Origin: Lentisalinibacter sp964427415
Lineage (GTDB): Bacteria > Pseudomonadota > Gammaproteobacteria > Steroidobacterales > Woeseiaceae
DNA length: 64,000 bases
Direction: 5' to 3'
Assembly (NCBI GenBank): GCA_964427415.1
Contig: CAYRUH010000004.1
Coordinates: 1-64,000 of the forward strand
Position 1 is the stretch's first letter; every line of letters starts with the position of its first letter. This document shows, piece by piece, positions 8,091 through 15,011 of this stretch. The position numbers and the translations under genes are program-made. Under the pieces are notes generated by a model that saw only the letters and a list, made by a program, of their open reading frames with translations, ran no database searches and was not told the origin of the DNA.

Positions 8091-9055
8091 AATATTCGCG
8101 CATCGAGGGCACGGGCCGCTGCCTGCCCGACAGGATCCTCAGTAACGCCGATCTGGAGAGGATGGTGGATACCACCGACGAGTGGATCCGCAGCCGAACG
8201 GGTATCGAGCGCCGCCACATCGCCGCCGACGATCAGTACACCAGCGACCTCGCGGTGGGAGCCGCACGGGAGGCCATGGCGGCCGCCGGTGTCGGTCCCG
8301 CCGATATCGACCTCATCGTCGTGGGCACGACCACGCCTGACCGGGTCTTCCCGAACGTGGGCTGCCTGGTGCAGGAGAAACTGGGCATCCACGACTGCGC
8401 CGCCTTCAGCGTGGAGGCGGCGTGCACCGGCTTCATCTATGCCCTCAGCGTGGCCGACAAGTTCATGCGTACGGGCGCCGCCGGCTGCGCGCTGGTGATC
8501 GGCGCCGAGACGCTGTCGAGGATCACCGACTGGGACGACCGCCAGACCTGCGTGTTGTTCGGCGACGGCGCCGGCGCGGTGGTGCTGAAGCCGACCGACG
8601 AACCGGGCGTCGTCTCCACCCACCTCGGCGCCGATGGTCAGTACAAGGATCTGCTGTACTACCCCGCGGGTCCGTCCGAGAGGCTGGATGACATGCTGCG
8701 CGGCGAGGCGGCCATTCACATGCGGGGCAACGAGGTCTTCAAGGTGGCTGTGAAGACCCTCGGCAACGTCGTCGACGAGACGCTGGCCGCCAATCAATTG
8801 TCGAAGAGCGACATCGACTGGCTCATCCCCCACCAGGCGAACATCCGCATCATCCAGGCCACGGCGAAGCGTCTCGACATGCCGATGGAGCGCGTAGTCC
8901 TCACCGTGCAGGACCACGGCAATACTTCCGCCGCGTCGGTGCCGATGGCCCTCGACGTGGCGATACGCGACGGGCGTATCAGCCGTGGCCAGACCCTGCT
9001 GCTGGAGGCGTTCGGCGGCGGCTTTACCTGGGGCTCTGCGCTGATCCGCTACTGA
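8087..9055 (+). CDS. fabH: 3-oxoacyl-[ACP] synthase III (KAS III)
   Basis: This 322-residue thiolase-fold enzyme condenses acetyl-CoA with malonyl-ACP to begin fatty-acid synthesis. The catalytic triad is visible: C113 (EAACTGFIYAL), H249 (PHQANIR) and N279 (HGNTSAA). The start ATG at 8087 overlaps the plsX stop, so translation is coupled. The same frame is open far upstream inside plsX, but that is shadow sequence. Unlike E. coli, fabD/fabG/acpP do not follow. The next gene runs on the other strand. Confidence 0.97.
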   Translation: MKYSRIEGTGRCLPDRILSNADLERMVDTTDEWIRSRTGIERRHIAADDQYTSDLAVGAAREAMAAAGVGPADIDLIVVGTTTPDRVFPNVGCLVQEKLGIHDCAAFSVEAACTGFIYALSVADKFMRTGAAGCALVIGAETLSRITDWDDRQTCVLFGDGAGAVVLKPTDEPGVVSTHLGADGQYKDLLYYPAGPSERLDDMLRGEAAIHMRGNEVFKVAVKTLGNVVDETLAANQLSKSDIDWLIPHQANIRIIQATAKRLDMPMERVVLTVQDHGNTSAASVPMALDVAIRDGRISRGQTLLLEAFGGGFTWGSALIRY

Positions 9056-9068
9056 GCGCGCGGCTGCG

Positions 9069-9626
9069 CTACCACAGAGGTGCGGGTATCGCGGCCGTCT
9101 CCCGGTCGCGGCGGGTGCGCCGGAACATGCGCTCTTGCAGCTGCTCACGCCGCGCGGCGATGCGCTCGCGGCGGGTCGCCGCATCGGTGCCCACTTTGAA
9201 GCGGCGGAAATAGTTGTCGCGGAACGCGCAGAAATCCGCGTAAGCCTCGATGACGTGCTTCAGTTCCCGCAGTACGAGCTCGATCACGATGGCGTCGTCC
9301 AGGCGGCCGAGTCCGGGCATATCGTCGGGGATCAGGTCCTCCGGGTCACCGAAATAGATCAGTGCAGAGAGCAGTTTCAGCCGTTCAGCAGCGGGCAGGT
9401 CCCAGTCCTCGTCCTCGAGCATGGAGCACATGGCCTGCAGGCGCGGCAGCCGCTCGCGGACGAAATCCGGCAGGGCGCCCGGGTGCAGGGATTCGATCAC
9501 GTCCCGGGTGGCTCTGACGATCTCCGCCTCGTCGGCGTCCTTCGCCGTGGCGCGGGCGCCTTTCATGGCCTTGCGGAATTGCTTGAGGTCGCGCTCGCTG
9601 ACGCGCAGGCTGATCTTGATGCTCAT
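9069..9626 (-). CDS. YkvA-like DUF1232 protein
   Basis: This 185-residue protein carries the DUF1232 core, LLSALIYFGDPEDLIPDDMPGLGRLDDAIVIELVL at about residues 90-125, a motif found in YkvA-type proteins of unknown function often associated with membranes. The N-terminal part (MSIKISLRVSERDLKQFRKAM) is helical and charged, and the C-terminus is a basic coiled region (RRERIAARREQLQERMFRRTRRDRE). The frame stays open 26 codons upstream, but the ATG at 9626 gives the cleaner start. There is no signal peptide. It converges on fabH with 13 bases between. Confidence 0.75.
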   Translation of the reverse strand: MSIKISLRVSERDLKQFRKAMKGARATAKDADEAEIVRATRDVIESLHPGALPDFVRERLPRLQAMCSMLEDEDWDLPAAERLKLLSALIYFGDPEDLIPDDMPGLGRLDDAIVIELVLRELKHVIEAYADFCAFRDNYFRRFKVGTDAATRRERIAARREQLQERMFRRTRRDRETAAIPAPLW

Positions 9627-9778
9627 GGACTCAGCTCGCAGTCTTTCGGGCCGGGGCAGGAAAGGAAAGGTAGGCGACGGCAGCAAGGCGGTCAATGCCG
9701 GCACATCGACCGGACGCGTGATATCTGGGAGAATCTCGGCGGTCGCCCTCGATGGTGTGTTGAGGAGAGATTCGTTCG

Positions 9779-10756
9779 ATGAAGACGGTTGCAGGCAGGC
9801 TCGTCCCGGTCGCTCTGGCGACGCTCGGGCTTTTCGTCATGATGCCGGCGCAGGGCGAGGTGTTCGATCTGCCGAACAACGGCGATACCGTGGTCGGACA
9901 GGTGACCACCGTCGAGTCTCGCGAATGGGACACGCTGCTGGACATCGCCCGCCGTCACGGACTCGGTTATTACGACATCGTCCGCGCCAACCCGGGCGTG
10001 GATCCCTGGCTGCCGGGCGATGGTACCGAAGTGGTCCTGCCGACCCGTTTCATCCTGCCGGACGTGCCCTGGGAAGGGGTGGTGCTGAACCTCCCCGAGT
10101 ACCGCATGTATTACTTCCCGCCGCCGGGGGCGGACGGCGCGCCCACGGTCATGACCTTCCCGATCAGCATCGGCCGCATGGACTGGGAAACACCGCTGGG
10201 GGTGACCCGCATCACGGTCAAGGCCAGGGATCCTGCCTGGTACCCGCCCGAATCTGTTCGCAGGGAGCATGAGGCTGACGGCCGCTCATTGCCGCGCGTG
10301 GTGCCACCGGGGCCGGACAATCCGCTGGGGCAATTCGCGATGCGCCTGGCGATCCCGGGTTATCTCATCCACGGTACCAACCGGCCGGCCGGTGTCGGCA
10401 TGCGGGTGACCCATGGTTGCATCCGCATGTTTCCGGAGGACATCGAATTCGCTTTCGGACGTATCCCGACCGGCACGCCGGTGCGCATCATCGATGAGCC
10501 GTACAAGTTCGGCTGGTATGACGGGCAGCTGCTCATGGAGGCCCACGAGCCGCTGGACAGTCCCGCGGAAGCGGGCGATGCAACGGCGGTCAGCACGCTG
10601 ACGCGACTGACCGAACTCTACGTGGCGGCTACCGGCGAGCGGCGCGTCGAAGTGGACTGGGACCAGGTGGAAGCGCTGCATCATGCCGCCGACGGCATAC
10701 CACGCCGGGTGGATGCGGCCCGCGTCGGCGAGACGCTGGTAGCGGATCAGGAATAG
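9779..10756 (+). CDS. L,D-transpeptidase (ErfK/YbiS/YcfS type)
   Basis: This 325-residue periplasmic enzyme has a signal peptide at residues 1-26 (VALATLGLFVMMPAQG), a LysM-like segment at about 48-92 (WDTLLDIARRHGLGYYDIVRANPGVDPWLPG), then the YkuD catalytic domain with H198 (YLIHGTNR) and the H212-G213-C214 active site (VTHGCIRM). Family members either make 3-3 peptidoglycan crosslinks or attach Braun lipoprotein to peptidoglycan. The LysM-YkuD layout matches ErfK/YbiS, the Lpp-attaching group. Its neighbour across a shared terminator is an Lpp-like lipoprotein, which strengthens that reading. Confidence 0.93.
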   Translation: MKTVAGRLVPVALATLGLFVMMPAQGEVFDLPNNGDTVVGQVTTVESREWDTLLDIARRHGLGYYDIVRANPGVDPWLPGDGTEVVLPTRFILPDVPWEGVVLNLPEYRMYYFPPPGADGAPTVMTFPISIGRMDWETPLGVTRITVKARDPAWYPPESVRREHEADGRSLPRVVPPGPDNPLGQFAMRLAIPGYLIHGTNRPAGVGMRVTHGCIRMFPEDIEFAFGRIPTGTPVRIIDEPYKFGWYDGQLLMEAHEPLDSPAEAGDATAVSTLTRLTELYVAATGERRVEVDWDQVEALHHAADGIPRRVDAARVGETLVADQE

Positions 10757-10800
10757 CCGATCGCAAGGGCGGACGGAATCCGCTGGCGAGAATCGCGGAC

Positions 10801-10829
10801 AAAAAAACGCCGCGACGAGCGCGGCGTTT
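10801..10829 (-). terminator. Intrinsic terminator of the lpp-like gene
   Basis: AAACGCCGCG (10805-10814), loop ACGAG, and CGCGGCGTTT (10820-10829) form a perfect 10-base-pair stem. Read on the minus strand it is followed by seven consecutive Ts (complement of the A-run 10801-10807), a textbook rho-independent terminator 21 bases after the lipoprotein stop. For the plus-strand transpeptidase transcript the same hairpin has only three Ts, so termination in that direction would be weaker. Confidence 0.92.
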
Positions 10830-10850
10830 AAGAGTCTCTGGATCCGCGAA

Positions 10851-11153
10851 TTATTTGGACATCGATTTCTGGAACATGCGCTCCAGGCGTTCACGGTTGG
10901 CATCGCAGCAGCTCTGCGCGCCCTGTGCGGCGGACAGCGCCTGGCTGGCAGTGCTCTGAGCACTGGAAGCCATCTGGCTGGCACGATCCGCAGCGGAACG
11001 TGCGGCCTCGGCGGCCGACTTGGCAGCAGCAGCGTCGGCGGCAGCACGTTCGGCGGTCGCCTGTACTTCGTCGAGAGCGGTCTGGTTGGCACAACCGGTG
11101 ACCAGCAGCATCGTGGCGGCGACGGCGCCGAGTGTTGTTGCGATTCTCTTCAT
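10851..11153 (-). CDS. Lpp/OprI-like major outer-membrane lipoprotein
   Basis: This 100-residue protein starts MKRIATTLGAVAATMLLVTGC; the lipobox LVTGC places the lipidated cysteine at residue 21. The mature part is an alanine-rich heptad coiled coil (ERAAADAAAAKSAAEAARSA, continuing to about residue 78), as in Braun lipoprotein and Pseudomonas OprI. It ends KSMSK with a C-terminal lysine, the residue joined to peptidoglycan by L,D-transpeptidases in Lpp. Two adjacent cysteines (SCCDA) near residue 81 are unusual for Lpp. A good promoter and strong terminator suggest high expression. The frame is open 11 codons upstream, but the ATG at 11153 has an AGGGGA ribosome site. Confidence 0.85.
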   Translation of the reverse strand: MKRIATTLGAVAATMLLVTGCANQTALDEVQATAERAAADAAAAKSAAEAARSAADRASQMASSAQSTASQALSAAQGAQSCCDANRERLERMFQKSMSK

Positions 11154-11190
11154 ATGCTTTTCCCCTGTTGGAGGCATTAAAAACAAACGT

Positions 11191-11219
11191 ATTATTTATT
11201 AAACGCGGTCAGTGTTCAA
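11191..11219 (-). promoter_or_regulatory. Promoter of the lpp-like gene
   Basis: On the minus strand TTGAAC (complement of 11214-11219), a 17-base spacer, and AATAAT (complement of 11191-11196) form a near-consensus sigma-70 promoter, 38 bases before the ATG. The segment is strikingly AT-rich for this genome, fitting a strong promoter. Confidence 0.7.
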
Positions 11220-11303
11220 CGTAATCCGGGTATCGGGGGCGGTTTTTTTGTCCCGAGGCACTTGATTTGTCTGCGTTTTGCGACACGTATCCGTCGCTGC
11301 CCG

Positions 11304-11888
11304 TCAGAGTTCGCTGAGCAGCCGCCGGGCTTCGTCCTCCAGCCGGGCGAGTTCGCGTTCCAGCGTATCCTGTTCGCGCTCCAGATCGCGGAGGCGATAG
11401 TAGATCGAGCGGCGCTGATCGTCGCTCAGGTCCTGACGCTGGAGATTGAAATCCAGCTGACGCAGGGCCCGCTCGATATCGCCCAGTTCCTCGCGCACCC
11501 CATGGATGCGCCGGCCCAGCTGGTAGCCGGTATAGAAGTCTTCCTCATAGCCCGGCGGGCAGACGTCCTGATAGTTGCGTCCGTCGCGGCCGTGGGCGAG
11601 GCCGCCGGCCACGGTGCACAGACGGTCGAGACCTGCGAGGCGGCCGCGGGCATAGGCTTCCTGTGCGGGTAGCACACCATATTCGGCGCAGGCCTCCCGG
11701 TGTTCTGCGATGCGCTCGGGTGGATAGCCGCGCGCGCCGTCGGCCTCTCCCAGCGCCTCCCAGTCGGCGTGCCGGCATTCGGTTTCGGACAGGGTGGCGC
11801 AGCCGCCGGCCAGGAGGGCGGCGGGCAGGATGAGGCAGAGAAACTTGCGCCGGAACGGAACCTGTATATAATCACAGTATCTGGGCAT
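11304..11888 (-). CDS. DUF2799 lipoprotein
   Basis: This 194-residue protein has a lipoprotein signal: a basic start (FRRKF), hydrophobic LCLILPAALLAGGC, with the lipidation cysteine at about residue 30. The body matches DUF2799: CRHADWEALGEADGARGY, then HREACAEYGV, GRLAGLDRLC and CPPGYEEDFYTGYQLG, followed by a C-terminal coiled coil of about 75 residues (LERELARLEDEARRLL). Function is unknown; probably anchored in the outer membrane. It is divergent from lexA, and its first codons overlap the first lexA SOS box and the lexA promoter, so it may itself be touched by LexA. Confidence 0.75.
   Translation of the reverse strand: MPRYCDYIQVPFRRKFLCLILPAALLAGGCATLSETECRHADWEALGEADGARGYPPERIAEHREACAEYGVLPAQEAYARGRLAGLDRLCTVAGGLAHGRDGRNYQDVCPPGYEEDFYTGYQLGRRIHGVREELGDIERALRQLDFNLQRQDLSDDQRRSIYYRLRDLEREQDTLERELARLEDEARRLLSEL
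11845..11872 (+). promoter_or_regulatory. lexA promoter
   Basis: TTGCGC (11845-11850), a 16-base spacer and a perfect TATAAT (11867-11872) precede lexA. The -10 hexamer lies inside the first SOS box, so LexA binding would directly block RNA polymerase, as known for lexA autoregulation. Confidence 0.7.
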
Positions 11889-11896
11889 GCATACAG
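11862..11896. promoter_or_regulatory. Two tandem LexA (SOS) boxes
   Basis: Box 1, CTGT-ATATAATC-ACAG at 11862-11877, is a perfect match to the E. coli-type CTGT-N8-ACAG operator. Box 2, CTGG-GCATGCAT-ACAG at 11881-11896, differs at one of the eight conserved positions. They are 3 bases apart and end 9 bases before the lexA ATG. The paired layout is the same as at E. coli lexA. They should control lexA and, by read-through, imuA-imuB-dnaE2. Confidence 0.93.
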
Positions 11897-11905
11897 GATA
11901 ACACC

Positions 11906-12523
11906 ATGGCCGATCTCACCCCACGTCAGTCGCAGATTCTGAAACTCATCCAGGATTTCATCGCCGAGACGGGCATGCCGCCCACCCGGGCCGAGATCGC
12001 CGAGGAGCTGGGTTTCCGTTCTCCCAATGCGGCCGAGGAACATCTGCGGGCGCTGCAGCGCAAGGGGGTGCTGGAGCTGAGGCCCGGCACTTCCCGCGGT
12101 ATCCAGCTGAAGGATTCCCTGCGCGAGCAGATGGGGCTGCCGCTGGTCGGGCGGGTGGCCGCCGGCCAGCCCATCATGGCCGAGCAGAATATCGAAGCCC
12201 ATTACCAGATTGACAAGAGCCTGTTCCGGCCCAAGCCCCATTACCTGCTGCGGGTGCAGGGCATGAGCATGAAGGATGTGGGTATCCTGGACGGTGACCT
12301 GGTGGCCGTGCATCGCACGCCCGAGGTCCGGAGCCGCCAGATCGTGGTGGCCCGTCTGGAGGACGAGGTCACCGTGAAGCGCTATCGCCAGGAAGGCAGC
12401 ATGGTCTGGCTGATGCCGGAGAACAGCGAGTTCGCTCCGATACGGGTGGATCTCGCCCACCAGCCGCTGGTCATCGAGGGCGTGGTCGTCGGCGTCATCC
12501 GCGACGGCATGCCGGTACACTGA
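11906..12523 (+). CDS. lexA: LexA repressor
   Basis: This 205-residue SOS repressor has an N-terminal winged helix (1-70; TRAEIAEELGFRSPNAAEEHLRAL is the recognition helix region), the self-cleavage site A86-G87 (GRVAAGQPI), and the Ser-Lys dyad S121 (GMSMKD) and K158 (VTVKRY). RecA-ssDNA filaments trigger cleavage and derepression. The operator type seen upstream (CTGT-N8-ACAG) matches this gammaproteobacterial recognition helix. imuA begins 15 bases after the stop, so the mutagenesis genes are probably in the same operon. Confidence 0.98.
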   Translation: MADLTPRQSQILKLIQDFIAETGMPPTRAEIAEELGFRSPNAAEEHLRALQRKGVLELRPGTSRGIQLKDSLREQMGLPLVGRVAAGQPIMAEQNIEAHYQIDKSLFRPKPHYLLRVQGMSMKDVGILDGDLVAVHRTPEVRSRQIVVARLEDEVTVKRYRQEGSMVWLMPENSEFAPIRVDLAHQPLVIEGVVVGVIRDGMPVH

Positions 12524-12538
12524 CACGTCTCCCGGCCC

Positions 12539-13288
12539 GTGGACGAAGCCCTCGAACAGTTACTCGGCAGTTACCGGCTCTGGCGCGGGAGCGAGGGTGC
12601 CGTGCGGGAAGGTCAGGCCGGACGGGTAGCGGCCACCGGTTACCGCAAGCTCGACGCCTGTCTGCCCGGCGGTGGCTGGCCGCTCGCCTCGCTCACCGAA
12701 GCCCTGTCCGTCGCCTGCGGTATCGGCGAGTTGCGTCTGTTCATGCCGGCGCTCTCCGCACTGTGCCGTCAGCGTGAAGGCTGGGTGGTCTGGATCGCGC
12801 CGCCCCACGTGCCCTATGCGCCGGCGCTGATGCAATGGGGGCTGGAAGTCTCCCGGGTACTGCTGATCCATCCGACCCGTGACCAGGAAGCGCTCTGGGC
12901 GATGGAGCAGGCATTGTCTTCGGGCACCTGCGTCGCCGTGCTGGCCTGGATCAACCGCATGGACGAGCGCACCAGCCGACGGCTGCAGCTGGCGGCGGGC
13001 CGGGGCGAGAGCTGGGCCATTGCCTTTCGACCGACCACCGCCAGGCGGGAGGCCTCGGCCGCCGCGCTGCGACTGATGCTGCGCCCCGGCAGTAACGGCA
13101 CCGATGTGGACCTGTTCAAGGTCCGCGGTGCGCGGCCCGCGCTGGTAAGCGATTATGACGACCGGGAAGGCCGCAGCCTGTTGCCGCTGGTGCGCCCGCC
13201 GGGGGAGAGCCTGGCAGAAGGTCTGGAACTGGGCCTGAAAGTAGGCATGGGAGCAGCAGGTACCGGCGGGCGTGCCGGTTCGGGCTGA
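12539..13288 (+). CDS. imuA: ImuA, SulA/RecA-like component of the SOS mutasome
   Basis: This 249-residue protein belongs to the ImuA (SulA-like) family, first gene of imuA-imuB-dnaE2 cassettes. The RecA-like core shows GYRKLDACLPGGGWPLASLTEAL, LLIHPTRDQEALWAMEQALSSGTCVAVLAWINR and SRRLQLAAGRGESWAIAFRP. The P-loop is incomplete (PGGGWPLASLTE), as usual for ImuA, so ATP hydrolysis is doubtful. It starts with GTG at 12539, 15 bases after lexA. ImuA is thought to bridge ImuB and RecA in error-prone translesion synthesis. SOS control comes from the lexA boxes; no separate box is seen. Confidence 0.9.
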   Translation: MDEALEQLLGSYRLWRGSEGAVREGQAGRVAATGYRKLDACLPGGGWPLASLTEALSVACGIGELRLFMPALSALCRQREGWVVWIAPPHVPYAPALMQWGLEVSRVLLIHPTRDQEALWAMEQALSSGTCVAVLAWINRMDERTSRRLQLAAGRGESWAIAFRPTTARREASAAALRLMLRPGSNGTDVDLFKVRGARPALVSDYDDREGRSLLPLVRPPGESLAEGLELGLKVGMGAAGTGGRAGSG

Positions 13289-13306
13289 CGACGTGGCCGC
13301 GTCTCC

Positions 13307-15010
13307 ATGGTATCGCCGTCGTTCGAGCCCGATTCCGTCCTGCCGGCAGACGGGGAGTCCCCGACCCCCCGGTCCGACCGGGCGCGGGTAACGACCGGCT
13401 CCGGACCTGCCCGGCAGCAGCCGCTGCCCCTCGGAGGCGGCGAACCGCCGGCAGAAGATCCGTCTCCTTCCTGCTCGCGGCAGCGCCGCTCGCAACTCTG
13501 GCTGTGTGTCCGCCTGCCATGGATCGCCCTCGAGGCGCTGGGCGAGTCCGCTGCCTCCGCCGGGCCGTTGGCGGTGATGGACGAGCAAGGCGGGCAGACG
13601 GTCGTCCATCTCGCGAACCCGGCTGCGGCGACGGCCGGGATCAGGCCCGGCCAGACGCTGAGCGCCGCCCTGGCGCTGGCGCCGGAACTCCCCATCCTGT
13701 CGCGTCGGCCGCAGCGCGAGCGCATCCTGCTGGAATCCCTGGCCGACTGGGCGGGACGCTTCAGTCCCCTGGTCAGTCTGCAGGCCCCGGATGCGCTGCT
13801 GCTGGAAGTGCAGGGCAGCCTCCGTCTGTTCCACGGGCTGGATCGCCTCTGTCGGCTGGTCATCGGGGGGCTGCGACAGCGGGGCCACCGGGTCCGTGTC
13901 TGCGTGGCCCCCACACCGCTGGCGGCGCTCTGGCTCTCGCGGGATGGCGGCGGCCGGGTGGATGGGGTGCCCGCATTGCCGGGGCATCTCAATCCGCTGG
14001 ATCTGCGGGTTACCGGGTGGCCGGCGGCGGTGCTGAAGGCGCTGGAGGGTATCGGCGTGGCGACCGTCGGCGAGTGTCGCCGGTTGCCCCGGGAGGGTTT
14101 CGCCCGACGCTTCGGCGCGACACGGCTGCAGGCGCTGGATCGGGCCTTCGGCCGCTTGCCGGACCCGCGGCTCCGTTATACGGGTCCGCCTCGATTCCGC
14201 GAGCAGATCGACCTCGGGGAGGAGACCCGGGACGAGGTGCTGCTCGCGGCCGGCTGTTCGCGGTTGCTGGCCTCTCTTGAGGGCTTCCTGCTGCACCATC
14301 AGCGGACAGCGCGTCGCCTGCGGTTCCGCTTCCTCCACCTGTGTGGTGAGGCGACGCCGCTGACCCTGGGATTCAGCGATGCCGGCTGTGATGTGGGGCA
14401 CTGGCGGAGCCTGCTCGGTATCCGGCTGGAGCGCCTCCACCTGCCGGCGCCGGTGATCGCCGTGGAACTCGCCACAGGACGGCTGGAGCCACGCACAGGC
14501 GATACCACGGCTCTGCCGCTGATGTCCGGCCAGGCCGACCGGCGTGACGGCGGACTGCCCCGGCTGGTGGAGAGGCTGCGGGCCCGGCTGGGCGAGAACG
14601 CCGTCCGCGGGCTCAGGAGTCTCGCGGAGCATCGGCCCCAGCAGGTCTGGGACGAGGTCGATCCTCTGGAGGCCTTGGAGCGTGGCAGCGGGGCGGGGTT
14701 GTCGCCCTGGAACCGGGTAGAGGAAGTGCCCCCCGCCGCCGGTCAGGCAGAGAGCGGCGGCCTGCTGCTCGAGCGTCCGCTGTGGATATTGGCGCAGCCC
14801 CAGCGGCTCGCCGTACAGGAGGGATACCCCTGCCATGACGGTCCGCTGCAGTTCGTGGACGGACCGGAGCGCATCGAGAGCGGCTGGTGGGACGGGGCGG
14901 ATACCGCCAGGGATTACTACGTCGCCGAGACGAGCGCCGGCGCGAGACTCTGGATCTACCGGGACCGCCGTCCGCCGGCCGGCTGGTATCTGCAGGGCAT
15001 CTTCGGCTGA
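13307..15010 (+). CDS. imuB: ImuB, inactive Y-family polymerase-like mutasome hub
   Basis: This 567-residue protein is ImuB: from residue 63 it reads LWLCVRLPWIALEAL, then Y-family palm/finger remnants (ANPAAATAGIRPGQTLSAALAL; LLEVQGSLRLFHGLDRL; RGHRVRVCVAPTPLAALWL) lacking the catalytic acidic residues. ImuB acts as a hub that recruits DnaE2 to the sliding clamp. No in-frame ATG, GTG or TTG lies between 13307 and the conserved core, so a proline-rich N-terminal extension of about 62 residues is forced; it contains QQPLPL at residues 37-42. The usual clamp motif position before LVERLRARLG reads GQADRRDG, without the expected Leu-Phe. It is one base before dnaE2. Confidence 0.92.
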   Translation: MVSPSFEPDSVLPADGESPTPRSDRARVTTGSGPARQQPLPLGGGEPPAEDPSPSCSRQRRSQLWLCVRLPWIALEALGESAASAGPLAVMDEQGGQTVVHLANPAAATAGIRPGQTLSAALALAPELPILSRRPQRERILLESLADWAGRFSPLVSLQAPDALLLEVQGSLRLFHGLDRLCRLVIGGLRQRGHRVRVCVAPTPLAALWLSRDGGGRVDGVPALPGHLNPLDLRVTGWPAAVLKALEGIGVATVGECRRLPREGFARRFGATRLQALDRAFGRLPDPRLRYTGPPRFREQIDLGEETRDEVLLAAGCSRLLASLEGFLLHHQRTARRLRFRFLHLCGEATPLTLGFSDAGCDVGHWRSLLGIRLERLHLPAPVIAVELATGRLEPRTGDTTALPLMSGQADRRDGGLPRLVERLRARLGENAVRGLRSLAEHRPQQVWDEVDPLEALERGSGAGLSPWNRVEEVPPAAGQAESGGLLLERPLWILAQPQRLAVQEGYPCHDGPLQFVDGPERIESGWWDGADTARDYYVAETSAGARLWIYRDRRPPAGWYLQGIFG

Positions 15011-15011
15011 G

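Noticed and set aside
11237..11247. T-run tttttttg after a G-rich stretch as a plus-strand terminator
   Set aside because: No plus-strand gene ends there and no stable stem precedes it. It is more likely part of the intergenic region upstream of the lpp promoter.
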